Assembly: GCF_963678845.1 (NCBI RefSeq)
Contig: NZ_OY787464.1
Coordinates: 124,001-188,000 of the forward strand
Length of the DNA stretch: 64,000 nt
Source: an uncultured Bacteroides sp.
GTDB lineage: Bacteria; Bacteroidota; Bacteroidia; Bacteroidales; Bacteroidaceae
Direction of reading: 5' to 3'
The translations under genes were made by a program, and so were the position numbers. Positions 15,886 through 24,454 of this stretch are shown one piece after another. Each line of letters starts with the position of its first letter. Positions within the stretch are counted from its first letter, which is position 1. The notes under the pieces were generated by a model, which worked only from the letters and a program-made list of their open reading frames with translations, searched no databases and had not been told where the DNA came from.

Positions 15886-16905
15886 ATGGATACAATTATA
15901 TTAGGAATTGAATCTTCATGTGATGACACTTCGGCTGCTGTAATAAGAAACGGAGTGTTATTGTCTAATGTGGTTGCCAGTCAGGCAGTGCATGAAGCGT
16001 ATGGTGGCGTGGTGCCGGAACTTGCTTCTCGGGCACATCAACAAAATATAGTTCCTGTAGTCAATGAAGCTTTAAAAAGAGCTAATGTGACTAAAGAGGA
16101 ATTAAGTGCGGTGGCTTTTACGCGTGGTCCGGGATTAATGGGATCGTTATTGGTGGGTGTTTCTTTTGCAAAAGGATTTGCTCGTTCTTTAAATATTCCT
16201 ATGGTGGATGTTAATCACCTGAATGGACACGTTTTAGCTCATTTTATTAAAGAACAGGATGAAGATGCTGATCAGCCTAGATTTCCTTTTCTTTGCTTGT
16301 TGGTTTCCGGAGGTAATTCTCAGATTATACTGGTAAAGGCATATAATGACATGGAAGTGCTGGGCCAGACAATTGATGATGCTGCCGGAGAAGCCATTGA
16401 TAAGTGTTCTAAAGTAATGGGACTTGGTTATCCAGGTGGCCCTATTATTGATAAAATGGCGCGCCAGGGTAACCCGAAGGCATTTGCTTTCAGTAAACCC
16501 CATATTCCGGGATACAATTATAGTTTCAGCGGATTGAAAACGTCTTTCCTTTATTCGTTACGTGATTATTTAAAAGAGGATCCTGATTTTATAGAACATC
16601 ATAAAAATGATTTGGCAGCTTCTCTGGAAGCAACTATCGTAGATATTCTAATGAATAAACTCAGAAAAGTAGCAAAAGATTATAATATAAAAGAAGTAGC
16701 TGTTGCCGGAGGTGTTTCTGCTAATAACGGACTTCGTAACGCTTTCCGTGAACATGCTGTTAAATACGGCTGGAAGGTTTATATTCCAAAGTTTAGTTAT
16801 ACAACAGATAATGCGGCTATGATTGCCATTACAGGATATTTTAAATATCTGAATAAAGAATTTTGCCCAATGGAATTGCCCGCTTTCTCAAGGGTGACAA
16901 TGTAA
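15886..16905 (+). CDS. tsaD: tRNA N6-adenosine threonylcarbamoyltransferase
   Basis: TsaD transfers the threonylcarbamoyl group to A37 of ANN-decoding tRNAs, with TsaB/TsaE. The 339-residue protein has the ASKHA-fold start IILGIESSCDDTSAAV, the ELASRAHQQNIVPVV segment, the metal-binding VNHLNGHVLAHF pair, LLVSGGNSQIIL, the GEAIDKCSKVMGLGYPGGP block and C-terminal AVAGGVSANNGLR plus TDNAAMIA. Length is normal for the family. It has its own -7 box and precedes cinA by 12 bp, so the two probably share a transcript. Confidence 0.97.
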   Translation: MDTIILGIESSCDDTSAAVIRNGVLLSNVVASQAVHEAYGGVVPELASRAHQQNIVPVVNEALKRANVTKEELSAVAFTRGPGLMGSLLVGVSFAKGFARSLNIPMVDVNHLNGHVLAHFIKEQDEDADQPRFPFLCLLVSGGNSQIILVKAYNDMEVLGQTIDDAAGEAIDKCSKVMGLGYPGGPIIDKMARQGNPKAFAFSKPHIPGYNYSFSGLKTSFLYSLRDYLKEDPDFIEHHKNDLAASLEATIVDILMNKLRKVAKDYNIKEVAVAGGVSANNGLRNAFREHAVKYGWKVYIPKFSYTTDNAAMIAITGYFKYLNKEFCPMELPAFSRVTM

Positions 16906-16917
16906 ATAACTCGAGAT

Positions 16918-18150
16918 ATGTTTGTAGAAATTATAACAATAGGTGATGAGTTGCTCATAGGTCAGGTAGTTGATACCAACTCTGCCTGGATGGGAAAAGA
17001 ACTGAATAACGTTGGATTTGAAGTGATCCGTGTTACTTCAGTTAGAGATAGAGAAAATGAAATTCTGGAAGCAGTTGATGCTGCGATGAAAAGGGTTGAT
17101 ATTGTTTTAATGACTGGTGGATTAGGCCCCACTAAAGATGATATTACAAAGTATACTCTTTGTAAGTACTTTGGTACTGAACTAGTCTTTAGTGATATGG
17201 TTTTTGAAAATATAAAAAGAATTCTGGCCAACAGGATTACTATGAATCCTTTGAATAAGGCTCAGGCAATGGTTCCTAGGGATTGCACGGTAATAAATAA
17301 CCGCGTAGGAACTGCTTCTGTGAGCTGGTTTGAGAAGAATAGCAAAGTGCTGGTTTCTATGCCTGGTGTACCTCAGGAAATGAAAACGAATATGAGTGAG
17401 GAGATTATTCCAAGACTCTGTTCTCGTTATAAAATGGGAGCTATTGTTCACAAAACCTATACGGTGAAAAATTACCCGGAATCGGTGCTGGCTATAACCT
17501 TGACTGATTGGGAGAATCAGTTACCTGAATGTATAAAGTTGGCTTATTTGCCAAAATCGGGTATTATTCGCTTACGACTCACCGGTCGGGGAAATAATGA
17601 AGAAGAGATAAAACAGATTGTTCTTAAAGAGGGGGCAAAGCTTTATGATATTTTGGGCGATAATGTATTAGATGAGAATGATTCTCCTTTGGAAGAGATT
17701 GTTGGGAGTATGCTGAAAGAACGAAACCTGACCCTTTCAACGGCAGAAAGTTGCACTGGTGGAAATATTGCGGCACGTATAACGTCAGTTCCCGGGTGTT
17801 CTGTTTACTTTAAAGGAAGTGTGGTTGCTTATTCTAATGAAGTTAAGAAAGGATTACTTAATGTGTCTGAAGATACGCTCAATAGATTTGGTGCTGTTAG
17901 CGAGGAGGTTGTGAAAGAAATGCTGAACGGTGCGATGAATTCGCTTAAAACTGATTGTGCAGTAGCTGTTTCCGGAATAGCAGGACCTGATGGAGGTACG
18001 GCTGAAAAGCCCGTAGGGACAGTGTGGATTGCTGCAGCGTATGGGAAAACTATTCTAACGCAAAAGCAGGAAGTAGATTTTGGAAGAGAGCTAAATGTGG
18101 AGCGAGCAACTAATAATGCACTTTTATTGCTTCAGAAAGTATTGTTTTGA
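16918..18150 (+). CDS. cinA: CinA family protein (MoCF-like domain plus nicotinamide-nucleotide amidohydrolase)
   Basis: A full-length two-domain CinA of 410 residues. The N-terminal MoCF/COG1058 domain is seen in EIITIGDELLIGQVVDTNS and LMTGGLGPTKDDITK, with the SMPGVPQEMK segment. The C-terminal PncC-type domain starts near residue 255 and has LSTAESCTGGNIAARITSVPG with its catalytic Ser, then AVSGIAGPDGGTAEKPVGTVW. The PncC half deamidates nicotinamide mononucleotide in NAD recycling; the N-terminal half acts on ADP-ribose-type nucleotides in characterised members. Follows tsaD closely. Confidence 0.94.
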   Translation: MFVEIITIGDELLIGQVVDTNSAWMGKELNNVGFEVIRVTSVRDRENEILEAVDAAMKRVDIVLMTGGLGPTKDDITKYTLCKYFGTELVFSDMVFENIKRILANRITMNPLNKAQAMVPRDCTVINNRVGTASVSWFEKNSKVLVSMPGVPQEMKTNMSEEIIPRLCSRYKMGAIVHKTYTVKNYPESVLAITLTDWENQLPECIKLAYLPKSGIIRLRLTGRGNNEEEIKQIVLKEGAKLYDILGDNVLDENDSPLEEIVGSMLKERNLTLSTAESCTGGNIAARITSVPGCSVYFKGSVVAYSNEVKKGLLNVSEDTLNRFGAVSEEVVKEMLNGAMNSLKTDCAVAVSGIAGPDGGTAEKPVGTVWIAAAYGKTILTQKQEVDFGRELNVERATNNALLLLQKVLF

Positions 18151-18191
18151 AGAATAATTAATGTGTATTTGTGAATTAATTAGTCAAATGC

Positions 18192-18222
18192 TTGTTTTAT
18201 ATTGAAAAAATCGCTTACTTTG
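18192..18222 (+). promoter_or_regulatory. Probable promoter of the rpmB-rpmG-DUF4295 operon
   Basis: TTG (18192-18194), 20 bp spacer, then TTACTTTG (18215-18222), one mismatch from TAnnTTTG, 49 bp before the rpmB ATG. Spacing fits the Bacteroides sigma-ABfr consensus. Confidence 0.5.
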
Positions 18223-18271
18223 TGCCCTGTTTGGAAAGTACTAGAAAGAAAACTATAAAAATAAGATAGAA

Positions 18272-18532
18272 ATGTCGAAGATTTGTCAAATTACCGGAAA
18301 GAAAGCCATGATTGGCAACAATGTTTCACACTCAAAGAGAAGAACTAAAAGAACCTTTGATGTAAACTTGTTTACTAAGAAGTTCTACTATGTAGAGCAA
18401 GATTGTTGGATCAGTATAAGCCTTAGCGCTGCTGGTTTACGAACTATTAATAAAAAAGGGTTAGATGCAGCATTGAATGATGCAGTAACTAAAGGGTATT
18501 GTGATTGGAAAAGCATTAAAATAATTGCTTAA
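18272..18532 (+). CDS. rpmB: 50S ribosomal protein L28
   Basis: An 86-residue basic protein with the L28 start MSKICQITGKKAMIGNNVSHS and KRRTKRTFDVNL, then VEQDCWISISLSAAGLRTI. L28 is a late-assembling component of the large subunit. It heads a three-gene run (rpmB, rpmG, DUF4295) that is characteristic of Bacteroidetes. Length and motifs are normal and the ATG is the only sensible start. Confidence 0.97.
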   Translation: MSKICQITGKKAMIGNNVSHSKRRTKRTFDVNLFTKKFYYVEQDCWISISLSAAGLRTINKKGLDAALNDAVTKGYCDWKSIKIIA

Positions 18533-18552
18533 TTTTAAGGAGAGATTGACTT

Positions 18553-18741
18553 ATGGCAAAGAAAGCAAAAGGTAATAGAGTACAGGTTATCCTAGAGTGC
18601 ACAGAACACAAGGATAGCGGTATGCCGGGAACTTCCCGTTACATTACAACGAAGAACAGAAAAAATACTACAGAAAGAATTGAGTTGAAGAAATATAATT
18701 CAATTTTGAAAAGAGTAACAGTACACAAAGAAATTAAATAA
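18553..18741 (+). CDS. rpmG: 50S ribosomal protein L33
   Basis: A 62-residue basic protein: VQVILECTEHKDSGMPGTSR, then YITTKNRKNTTERIELKKYN and the C-terminal ILKRVTVHKEIK. L33 sits near the ribosomal E site. Only one Cys is present (ECTEHKD), so this is the cysteine-poor, zinc-independent form rather than the four-Cys zinc form. It lies 20 bp after rpmB and 8 bp before the DUF4295 gene. Confidence 0.96.
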   Translation: MAKKAKGNRVQVILECTEHKDSGMPGTSRYITTKNRKNTTERIELKKYNSILKRVTVHKEIK

Positions 18742-18749
18742 GATAAACC

Positions 18750-18908
18750 ATGGCAAAGAAAACAGTAGCAAGTTTGCAAGACGGAACCAAAGAAGGTCGT
18801 TCTTATACAAAGGTTATCAAAATGGTGAAATCTCCGAAAACTGGAGCTTACGCTTTTGACGAAAAAATGGTACCTAACGAAAAAGTTCAAGACTTTTTTA
18901 AGAAATAA
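18750..18908 (+). CDS. DUF4295 small basic protein, 52 residues
   Basis: Reads MAKKTVASLQDGTKEGRSYT, then KVIKMVKSPKTGAYAFDEKM and ends VQDFFKK. I recognise this as the DUF4295 family, found in Bacteroidetes directly downstream of rpmG. Its small size, high lysine content and fixed position suggest a ribosome-associated protein, but the function is not established. The ATG follows rpmG by 8 bp and a strong terminator follows the stop, so it ends the operon. Confidence 0.9.
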   Translation: MAKKTVASLQDGTKEGRSYTKVIKMVKSPKTGAYAFDEKMVPNEKVQDFFKK

Positions 18909-18936
18909 TTGTCGTTGTCTTAATGACAGCTGTCAA

Positions 18937-18978
18937 AAACTTCCTCTCATTCATAAAAATGAGGGGAAGTTTTTTTTT
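18937..18978 (+). terminator. Rho-independent terminator of the rpmB operon
   Basis: Stem 18937-18950 (AAACTTCCTCTCAT) pairs with 18959-18972, with one mismatch, and is followed by T's to 18978. It ends the rpmB-rpmG-DUF4295 transcript. Confidence 0.88.
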
Positions 18979-19006
18979 GCTACCATCTGTATTTGTTATA
19001 TCTTTG
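18977..19006 (+). promoter_or_regulatory. ftsY promoter overlapping the terminator tail
   Basis: TTG at 18977-18979, 19-bp spacer, then TATCTTTG at 18999-19006: an exact -33/-7 match to the Bacteroides consensus. The -33 element lies in the T-run of the upstream terminator. Confidence 0.65.
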
Positions 19007-19036
19007 TAGCATAATATATTACTAATAATAATCAAC

Positions 19037-19993
19037 ATGGGATTTTTTAGTTTTTTTTCCAAAGAAAAGAAAGAGACATTAGACAAGGGATTGTCTAAGA
19101 CCAAAGAAAGCGTCTTTAGCAAGATTACCAGAGCTGTAGCTGGTAAATCAAAAGTAGACGATGAAGTCCTGGATAATTTGGAAGAAGTTTTAATTACCTC
19201 GGATGTAGGGGTTGAGACGACTTTAAATATTATCAAGCGCATAGAAGCGAGAGTAGCTTCTGACAAATATGTAAATGCACAAGAACTAAATAAGATCCTT
19301 CGGGATGAGATTGCTGGGCTATTAAAAGAAAATAACTCTGAAGATGAAGAGGATTTTAGCACGCCTACAGGTAAAAGCCCATATGTGATTATGGTGGTTG
19401 GAGTGAATGGTGTTGGTAAAACAACTACTATTGGCAAAATGGCCTTTCAATTCAAAAAAGCAGGTAAGAGTGTTTATTTAGGTGCTGCAGATACTTTCCG
19501 TGCTGCTGCTGTTGAACAGTTGGTTATTTGGGGAGATAGGGTTGGAGTTCCTGTTGTTAAACAAAAAATGGGTGCAGACCCAGCTTCTGTTGCTTATGAT
19601 ACTTTGAGCTCTGCTGTGGCAAATAATGCTGATGTAGTTATTATTGATACTGCAGGTCGCTTGCATAACAAAGTGAATTTAATGAATGAACTGACAAAGA
19701 TAAAGAGCGTAATGAAGAAAGTTATTCCTGATGCTCCTCATGAAGTTTTATTGGTGTTAGATGGTTCAACAGGACAAAATGCATTTGAACAGGCAAAGCA
19801 GTTTACATTAGCTACAGAAGTGACATCTTTAGCTATTACAAAACTGGATGGAACTGCTAAAGGAGGTGTTGTAATTGGTATTTCTGATCAGTTCAAAATT
19901 CCAGTGAAATACATCGGACTAGGAGAGGGAATAGAAGATTTGCAGGTATTCCGCAAAAGAGAATTTGTTGATTCGTTATTTGGTGAAGATTGA
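19037..19993 (+). CDS. ftsY: Signal recognition particle receptor FtsY
   Basis: The SRP receptor GTPase that docks ribosome-SRP complexes at the inner membrane. The 318 residues hold the NG domains only, with a short amphipathic N-terminus (GFFSFFSKEKKETLDKGLSK), as usual in this phylum. The P-loop is GVNGVGKTTTIGKMA (about residues 121-135), followed by DTFRAAAVEQL, VIIDTAGRLHNKVNLM, ITKLDGTAKGG and the closing YIGLGEGIEDLQVF. It has its own promoter and overlaps rimO by one base (TGATG), so the two are co-translated. Confidence 0.97.
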   Translation: MGFFSFFSKEKKETLDKGLSKTKESVFSKITRAVAGKSKVDDEVLDNLEEVLITSDVGVETTLNIIKRIEARVASDKYVNAQELNKILRDEIAGLLKENNSEDEEDFSTPTGKSPYVIMVVGVNGVGKTTTIGKMAFQFKKAGKSVYLGAADTFRAAAVEQLVIWGDRVGVPVVKQKMGADPASVAYDTLSSAVANNADVVIIDTAGRLHNKVNLMNELTKIKSVMKKVIPDAPHEVLLVLDGSTGQNAFEQAKQFTLATEVTSLAITKLDGTAKGGVVIGISDQFKIPVKYIGLGEGIEDLQVFRKREFVDSLFGED

Positions 19994-21297
19994 TGAAAAA
20001 AAATACAATTGATTTAATTACTTTAGGGTGTTCTAAAAACTTAGTAGATTCTGAGCAACTGATTCGTCAGTTAGAGAAAAATGGTTATAGTGTAACTCAT
20101 GATTCAGAATCACCGGAAGGGGAAATTGCAGTAATCAATACCTGCGGGTTTATTGGTGACGCGAAAGAAGAGTCTATTAACATGATATTGGACTTTGCTC
20201 AGGCAAAGGAAGAGGGCCGACTGAAGAAGTTATATGTTATGGGATGCCTTTCGGAGCGTTATTTAAAGGAACTCTCTTCCGAAATCCCTTTGGTAGACAA
20301 GTTTTACGGTAAGTTTAACTGGAAAGGTTTACTTAATGATCTTGGAAAGGTTTATGATGAACGTATACATGTTGAGCGTTCACTTACCACTCCCAAGCAT
20401 TATGCATATTTGAAGATATCAGAAGGTTGCGACAGAAAATGCGCGTATTGTGCAATTCCAATTATTACCGGAGGTCATGTCTCAAGAAGCATGGAAGATA
20501 TACTTGACGAAGTTAAATATCTTGTTTCTAATGGCGTTAAAGAGTTTCAGATAATTGCTCAGGAACTCACCTATTACGGCGTTGATTTATATAAGAAGCA
20601 AATGCTTCCCGAATTAATAGAGAAGATATCTGATATTCCAGGAGTAGAATGGATTCGTTTGCATTATGCTTATCCTGCACATTTTCCAAAAGATTTGTTT
20701 AGGGTAATGCGTGAGCGAAGCAATGTATGTAAATACATGGATATTGCTTTGCAGCATATTAGCGATAATATGTTGTCAATGATGAAAAGGCACGTTACTA
20801 AAGAGGAAACTTATGCTTTGATGGAACAATTCCGGAAGGAAGTTCCTGGAATTCATTTGAGAACAACTTTAATGGTGGGACATCCAGGAGAAACAGAAGC
20901 CGATTTTGAAGAACTAAAGGAATTTGTCAGACGGGTTAAATTTGATAGGATGGGAGCTTTCACTTACTCGGAAGAGGAGGGAACATATTCTGCTGATAAT
21001 TACGAAGATGTTATTTCTCATGAAATTAAGCAAGAAAGACTTGATGAATTAATGGAAATACAGCAAGGTGTCTCTGCCGAATTGACTGCTACAAAGGTTG
21101 GTCAATGTTTTAAAGTAATAATTGATAGAAAAGAAGGTGATTATTATATTGGACGTACGGAATTTGACTCTCCGGAGGTCGATCCAGAAGTCCTGATATT
21201 GGCAGCTGATGAGCAACTTGAAATAGGGCACTTCTATCAGGTGAAAGTTACTGATGCTGATGATTTTGATCTTTACGCACAGGTAATCAAAGACTGA
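19993..21297 (+). CDS. rimO: Ribosomal protein S12 methylthiotransferase RimO
   Basis: A radical-SAM enzyme that adds a methylthio group to an Asp of ribosomal protein S12. The UPF0004 domain at the N-terminus supplies cluster cysteines in LGCSKNLVDSEQL, NTCGFIGDAK and VMGCLSERY. The radical-SAM cluster motif CDRKCAYC is near residue 146, followed by IPIITGGHVSRSMEDIL, and a TRAM domain closes the protein (GQCFKVIIDRKEGDYYIGRT). The ATG at 19993 overlaps the ftsY stop; the TTG three bases upstream is less likely. Confidence 0.97.
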   Translation: MKKNTIDLITLGCSKNLVDSEQLIRQLEKNGYSVTHDSESPEGEIAVINTCGFIGDAKEESINMILDFAQAKEEGRLKKLYVMGCLSERYLKELSSEIPLVDKFYGKFNWKGLLNDLGKVYDERIHVERSLTTPKHYAYLKISEGCDRKCAYCAIPIITGGHVSRSMEDILDEVKYLVSNGVKEFQIIAQELTYYGVDLYKKQMLPELIEKISDIPGVEWIRLHYAYPAHFPKDLFRVMRERSNVCKYMDIALQHISDNMLSMMKRHVTKEETYALMEQFRKEVPGIHLRTTLMVGHPGETEADFEELKEFVRRVKFDRMGAFTYSEEEGTYSADNYEDVISHEIKQERLDELMEIQQGVSAELTATKVGQCFKVIIDRKEGDYYIGRTEFDSPEVDPEVLILAADEQLEIGHFYQVKVTDADDFDLYAQVIKD

Positions 21298-21369
21298 TTT
21301 TTTTCTTGAATATAATTGTTTAATTTATAGATATTTGCTAATATAGCAGTCGTTTAAAAACTGAAAGCA

Positions 21370-21642
21370 TTGAACAATAAAGAATTTATCACAGAATTAT
21401 CCAATCGATTGGGATACTCGGCAAAAGAAACGTCTGATCTTGTTTCTTCTGCCATCTCTGTTGTGTCAGAGCAATTGCAAGAAGAAAATGCTGTTATTGT
21501 TCAGGGATTTGGAACGTTCGAAGTGAAAAAGAAATTAGAGCGAATTTCAGTTAATCCTGCTACCAAACAAAGGATGCTTGTACCCCCAAAACTGGTGATA
21601 AACTTTAAGCCAAGTAATGTAATTAAAGATAAGTTTAAATAA
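21370..21642 (+). CDS. HU-family DNA-binding protein
   Basis: A 90-residue HU/IHF-type protein: helical dimerisation part (KEFITELSNRLGYSAKETSD), VIVQGFGTFEVKKK, then the DNA-binding arm with the Asn-Pro kink (ISVNPATKQRMLVPPKLVINF). It should bend DNA as a dimer in the nucleoid. The start must be TTG at 21370, since an in-frame stop lies 15 bases upstream and no ATG precedes the conserved domain. It stands 10 bp before a second, much larger HU-like gene, so the two are likely co-transcribed and may form heterodimers. Confidence 0.93.
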   Translation: MNNKEFITELSNRLGYSAKETSDLVSSAISVVSEQLQEENAVIVQGFGTFEVKKKLERISVNPATKQRMLVPPKLVINFKPSNVIKDKFK

Positions 21643-21652
21643 ATCTGAAGTG

Positions 21653-23149
21653 ATGGGTGAAAGAATAAACATACAGAATCTGATAGATTTATTGGCTGCA
21701 AAGAAGGGGATAAGCAAGAAGGATGCTGAGACTTTCCTTAAGGAGATGTTTGCTATTATAGAGCAAGCTCTTCAAACAGACAAGTACGTAAAGATTAAGG
21801 GTCTGGGTACCTTTAAATTGATTGATGTAGATAGTAGGGAGAGCGTAAATGTCAATACCGGTGAGAGGATAGAGATACAAGGACATACCAAGATTTCTTT
21901 TACCCCCGAAGCGGGCATTCGTGACTTGATAAACAAACCTTTTGCACATTTTGAAACAGTTATTTTAAATGAAGGTGTTGTTTTTGACGATGTAAGTTCG
22001 GCTGATCTAAATTCTGATAATGAAGATGAATCCGAAAATTACGTAGAAGAAAATACTATTTCAGAGAAGACTAAATCTGTTATTGAAGAAGCTATTAGTC
22101 CAGTTATACAGATACCTTCTGAAAGTATAACTAAAGATTCTGAAATAAACGAGGAAGAAGAGAGCTTTGATGTAGAGGAGCTTGTTGGTTCCTCTGAACA
22201 AGATTTATCAATTCCTGAACCTGCTATAGATAAGACAGAAGATTCTAAAATTATTGATGGTGTAAGAGATTCTTTTGATGATAGCATTGCTAAGGTAACC
22301 GAAATAACTGCTCCAACTATTGAATTAACAGAAGAAGAAATTAAATGTAGTCCCCAAAAAACAGAGCAAAAACCATTTGTAGAAGATAATAAAGTGACTG
22401 AAAATGCTCAGCCCATTGTTGCTTCAGTTGAGACAAATGCTCAAGTCTTAAAGGATACTCCATCTGTTAAGGATCAACAGCAACCGAAGGATGAAGAGAT
22501 GGTAATAGAAGAGCCTGTCAAGAATCAGAAACTCTTAATTGAAGAACTTATTTCTGCGGCAGAGACAGAGAAAAAAGTTCAGGATTATTCGGGTGGAAGA
22601 TATTCAATTGTTTATTTCATAAGCATGTTGCTTTTCCTTGTTGTTTTTGTTAGTGCTATATTTGTTTTTATTTATAACCCGGATTACATACTGAATATGT
22701 TGCCTGAATCTTCTGAAAATAAGGTGGATTCTGTTATGGTCGATGCTAATAAAGAAAAGGTGGATTCTTTTGCGCTTACCCATCCGGCTCCTGCCAGATC
22801 GAGAGAGGAGATTAAAAGAGATCTGACAAGAATAGATAGTATTAGTGCACTGGCTTCTGGTACAAATAATGAAAAGAAGAATAAACAGGAAGCTGATAAT
22901 AAGCAGAAATCAGGCGATATTAAAAAGACCGCTCTTGAAAAGAAAGATCCTAACGACTATAAGATTGTTGGAACAATAGAGGCTTATACGGTTAAAAAAG
23001 GAGAGTCTATAGTAAGAATATCACAGCATTATTATAATTCAAAAGACCTGTGGACGCTTATAGTGAAGCATAATTCAGCAACTATAACTAATCCCGATAA
23101 CGTTCCGGCAGGGACCGTAATTAAAATTCCAAAACTGAGTTCTAAATAA
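21653..23149 (+). CDS. HU-like domain, membrane segment and LysM domain fusion protein
   Basis: Three parts are visible. Residues 1-95 form an HU-like domain (NIQNLIDLLAAKKGISKKDA, YVKIKGLGTFKLIDVDSRES, GHTKISFTPEAGIRDLI). A long acidic, low-complexity linker runs to about residue 310. A single membrane helix (about 317-342, FISMLLFLVVFVSAIFVFIY) is followed by a second charged linker and a C-terminal LysM domain (from about 444, AYTVKKGESIVRISQHYY, then NPDNVPAGTVIKIPKL). With the N-terminus in the cytoplasm and LysM in the periplasm it could tie the nucleoid to peptidoglycan. Topology and DNA binding are inferred. ATG 21653 is preferred over the GTG three bases upstream. Confidence 0.9.
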   Translation: MGERINIQNLIDLLAAKKGISKKDAETFLKEMFAIIEQALQTDKYVKIKGLGTFKLIDVDSRESVNVNTGERIEIQGHTKISFTPEAGIRDLINKPFAHFETVILNEGVVFDDVSSADLNSDNEDESENYVEENTISEKTKSVIEEAISPVIQIPSESITKDSEINEEEESFDVEELVGSSEQDLSIPEPAIDKTEDSKIIDGVRDSFDDSIAKVTEITAPTIELTEEEIKCSPQKTEQKPFVEDNKVTENAQPIVASVETNAQVLKDTPSVKDQQQPKDEEMVIEEPVKNQKLLIEELISAAETEKKVQDYSGGRYSIVYFISMLLFLVVFVSAIFVFIYNPDYILNMLPESSENKVDSVMVDANKEKVDSFALTHPAPARSREEIKRDLTRIDSISALASGTNNEKKNKQEADNKQKSGDIKKTALEKKDPNDYKIVGTIEAYTVKKGESIVRISQHYYNSKDLWTLIVKHNSATITNPDNVPAGTVIKIPKLSSK

Positions 23150-23454
23150 TAGTTTATATTAGAAAGATTATTGCATGCTTGTACAAAAGAATGCAATCTT
23201 CTGTACAAAACAATTAATTCCCTTGTACAAAAGAATGATTTCTTTTGTACAAGGGAATTCTCATTATAAGCTAATCTTTATAAAATTGCTTCCTAATCAT
23301 CTAAAATCTAAACATTATGCATCTTTTTTTAATAATATTTAGTTGCTGTAGTTAATTATAAAGAGTAATTTTGGGACTCGAAAAGATAACTCATATTTTC
23401 AGATGAATTTTCTTTTTCAATATAATAAAAACAATAAAAAGTATTATAGAAACT
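23150..23454. other. Intergenic region between the HU-LysM gene and moxR
   Basis: Contains the TTGTACAAAAG repeat cluster and 20-bp hairpin at 23179-23259. The remainder (23260-23454) is AT-rich and holds no clear TAnnTTTG box; the promoter of the bat operon must lie here but I cannot place it. Confidence 0.5.
23179..23259. repeat. Repeated TTGTACAAAAG motifs with a 20-bp perfect hairpin
   Basis: TTGTACAAAAGAATG occurs at 23179-23193 and again at 23223-23237, with a variant TGTACAAAACAAT at 23202-23214. The last copy pairs with 23240-23259 as a perfect 20-bp inverted repeat (arms 23216-23235 and 23240-23259, loop TGAT). No T-run follows, so it is not a classical terminator. It may be a transcript-end hairpin for the HU genes or an operator array for the bat operon. 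Confidence 0.7.
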
Positions 23455-24450
23455 ATGGCTGAATCAATTGATATCCGTGAGTTGAACGAGCGGATAGAAA
23501 AACAAAGCGCATTTGTGACCAACCTCATGATGGGGATGGATCAGGTAATTGTGGGACAAAAACATTTAGTAGAGTCTTTGTTAATTGGATTACTATCCGA
23601 CGGACACGTTCTTCTTGAAGGTGTACCAGGACTTGCAAAGACATTGGCAATAAAAACGCTGGCTTCGCTGATTGATGCGAAATACAGTCGTATTCAGTTT
23701 ACTCCAGACTTGTTGCCGGCCGACGTTATTGGTACCATGATTTATAGTCAGAAAGACGAAACATTCATGGTTAAGAAAGGACCAATCTTTGCAAACTTTG
23801 TATTAGCAGATGAAATTAACCGTGCACCGGCCAAGGTTCAGAGTGCACTACTTGAAGCCATGCAGGAAAGACAAGTAACTTTAAGCAAAGATACTTTTAA
23901 ATTACCTGAGCCTTTCCTTGTGCTTGCTACACAAAACCCTATTGAGCAAGAAGGAACATATGCACTTCCAGAAGCTCAGATTGACCGTTTCATGTTGAAG
24001 GTAGTTATTGATTATCCAAAACTGGAAGAAGAAAAACTGATTATTCGTCAGAACATCAATGGTGATAAGTTTAATGTAAAACCAATCCTGAAAGCAGAAG
24101 AAATTTTAGAGGCTAGAAAAGTGGTTCGCGATGTTTATCTTGATGAAAAGATAGAACGATATATTGTTGATATTGTGTTTGCTACACGTTATCCTGAAAA
24201 GTATGGCTTGAATGAACTTAAAGGATTAATAAGCTTCGGAGGATCTCCTCGTGCTTCAATCAATCTGGCACTTGCTGCCCGTACATATGCGTTCATTAAA
24301 AGACGTGGTTATGTTATTCCTGAAGATGTTCGCGCCATTGCTCATGATGTTCTTCGTCATCGTATTGGCCTCACTTATGAAGCAGAAGCAAGTAACATTA
24401 CATCAGACGAAATAGTAAGCAAGATACTTAATAAGGTAGAGGTGCCTTAG
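23455..24450 (+). CDS. MoxR-family AAA+ ATPase of the bat operon
   Basis: A 331-residue MoxR ATPase, a class of chaperone-like enzymes that usually act with von Willebrand A proteins. The Walker A is GVPGLAKTLAIKTLASL (about residues 55-71), Walker B is ADEINRAPAKVQSALLEAM, sensor 1 is LATQNPIEQEGTYALPEAQ and sensor 2 lies in the GGSPRASINLALAAR segment. It begins the run moxR - DUF58 - membrane protein - batABCDE and is separated by only 4 bp from the DUF58 gene. The likely role is folding or activation of the VWA proteins made from the same operon. Confidence 0.96.
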   Translation: MAESIDIRELNERIEKQSAFVTNLMMGMDQVIVGQKHLVESLLIGLLSDGHVLLEGVPGLAKTLAIKTLASLIDAKYSRIQFTPDLLPADVIGTMIYSQKDETFMVKKGPIFANFVLADEINRAPAKVQSALLEAMQERQVTLSKDTFKLPEPFLVLATQNPIEQEGTYALPEAQIDRFMLKVVIDYPKLEEEKLIIRQNINGDKFNVKPILKAEEILEARKVVRDVYLDEKIERYIVDIVFATRYPEKYGLNELKGLISFGGSPRASINLALAARTYAFIKRRGYVIPEDVRAIAHDVLRHRIGLTYEAEASNITSDEIVSKILNKVEVP

Positions 24451-24454
24451 TCAT

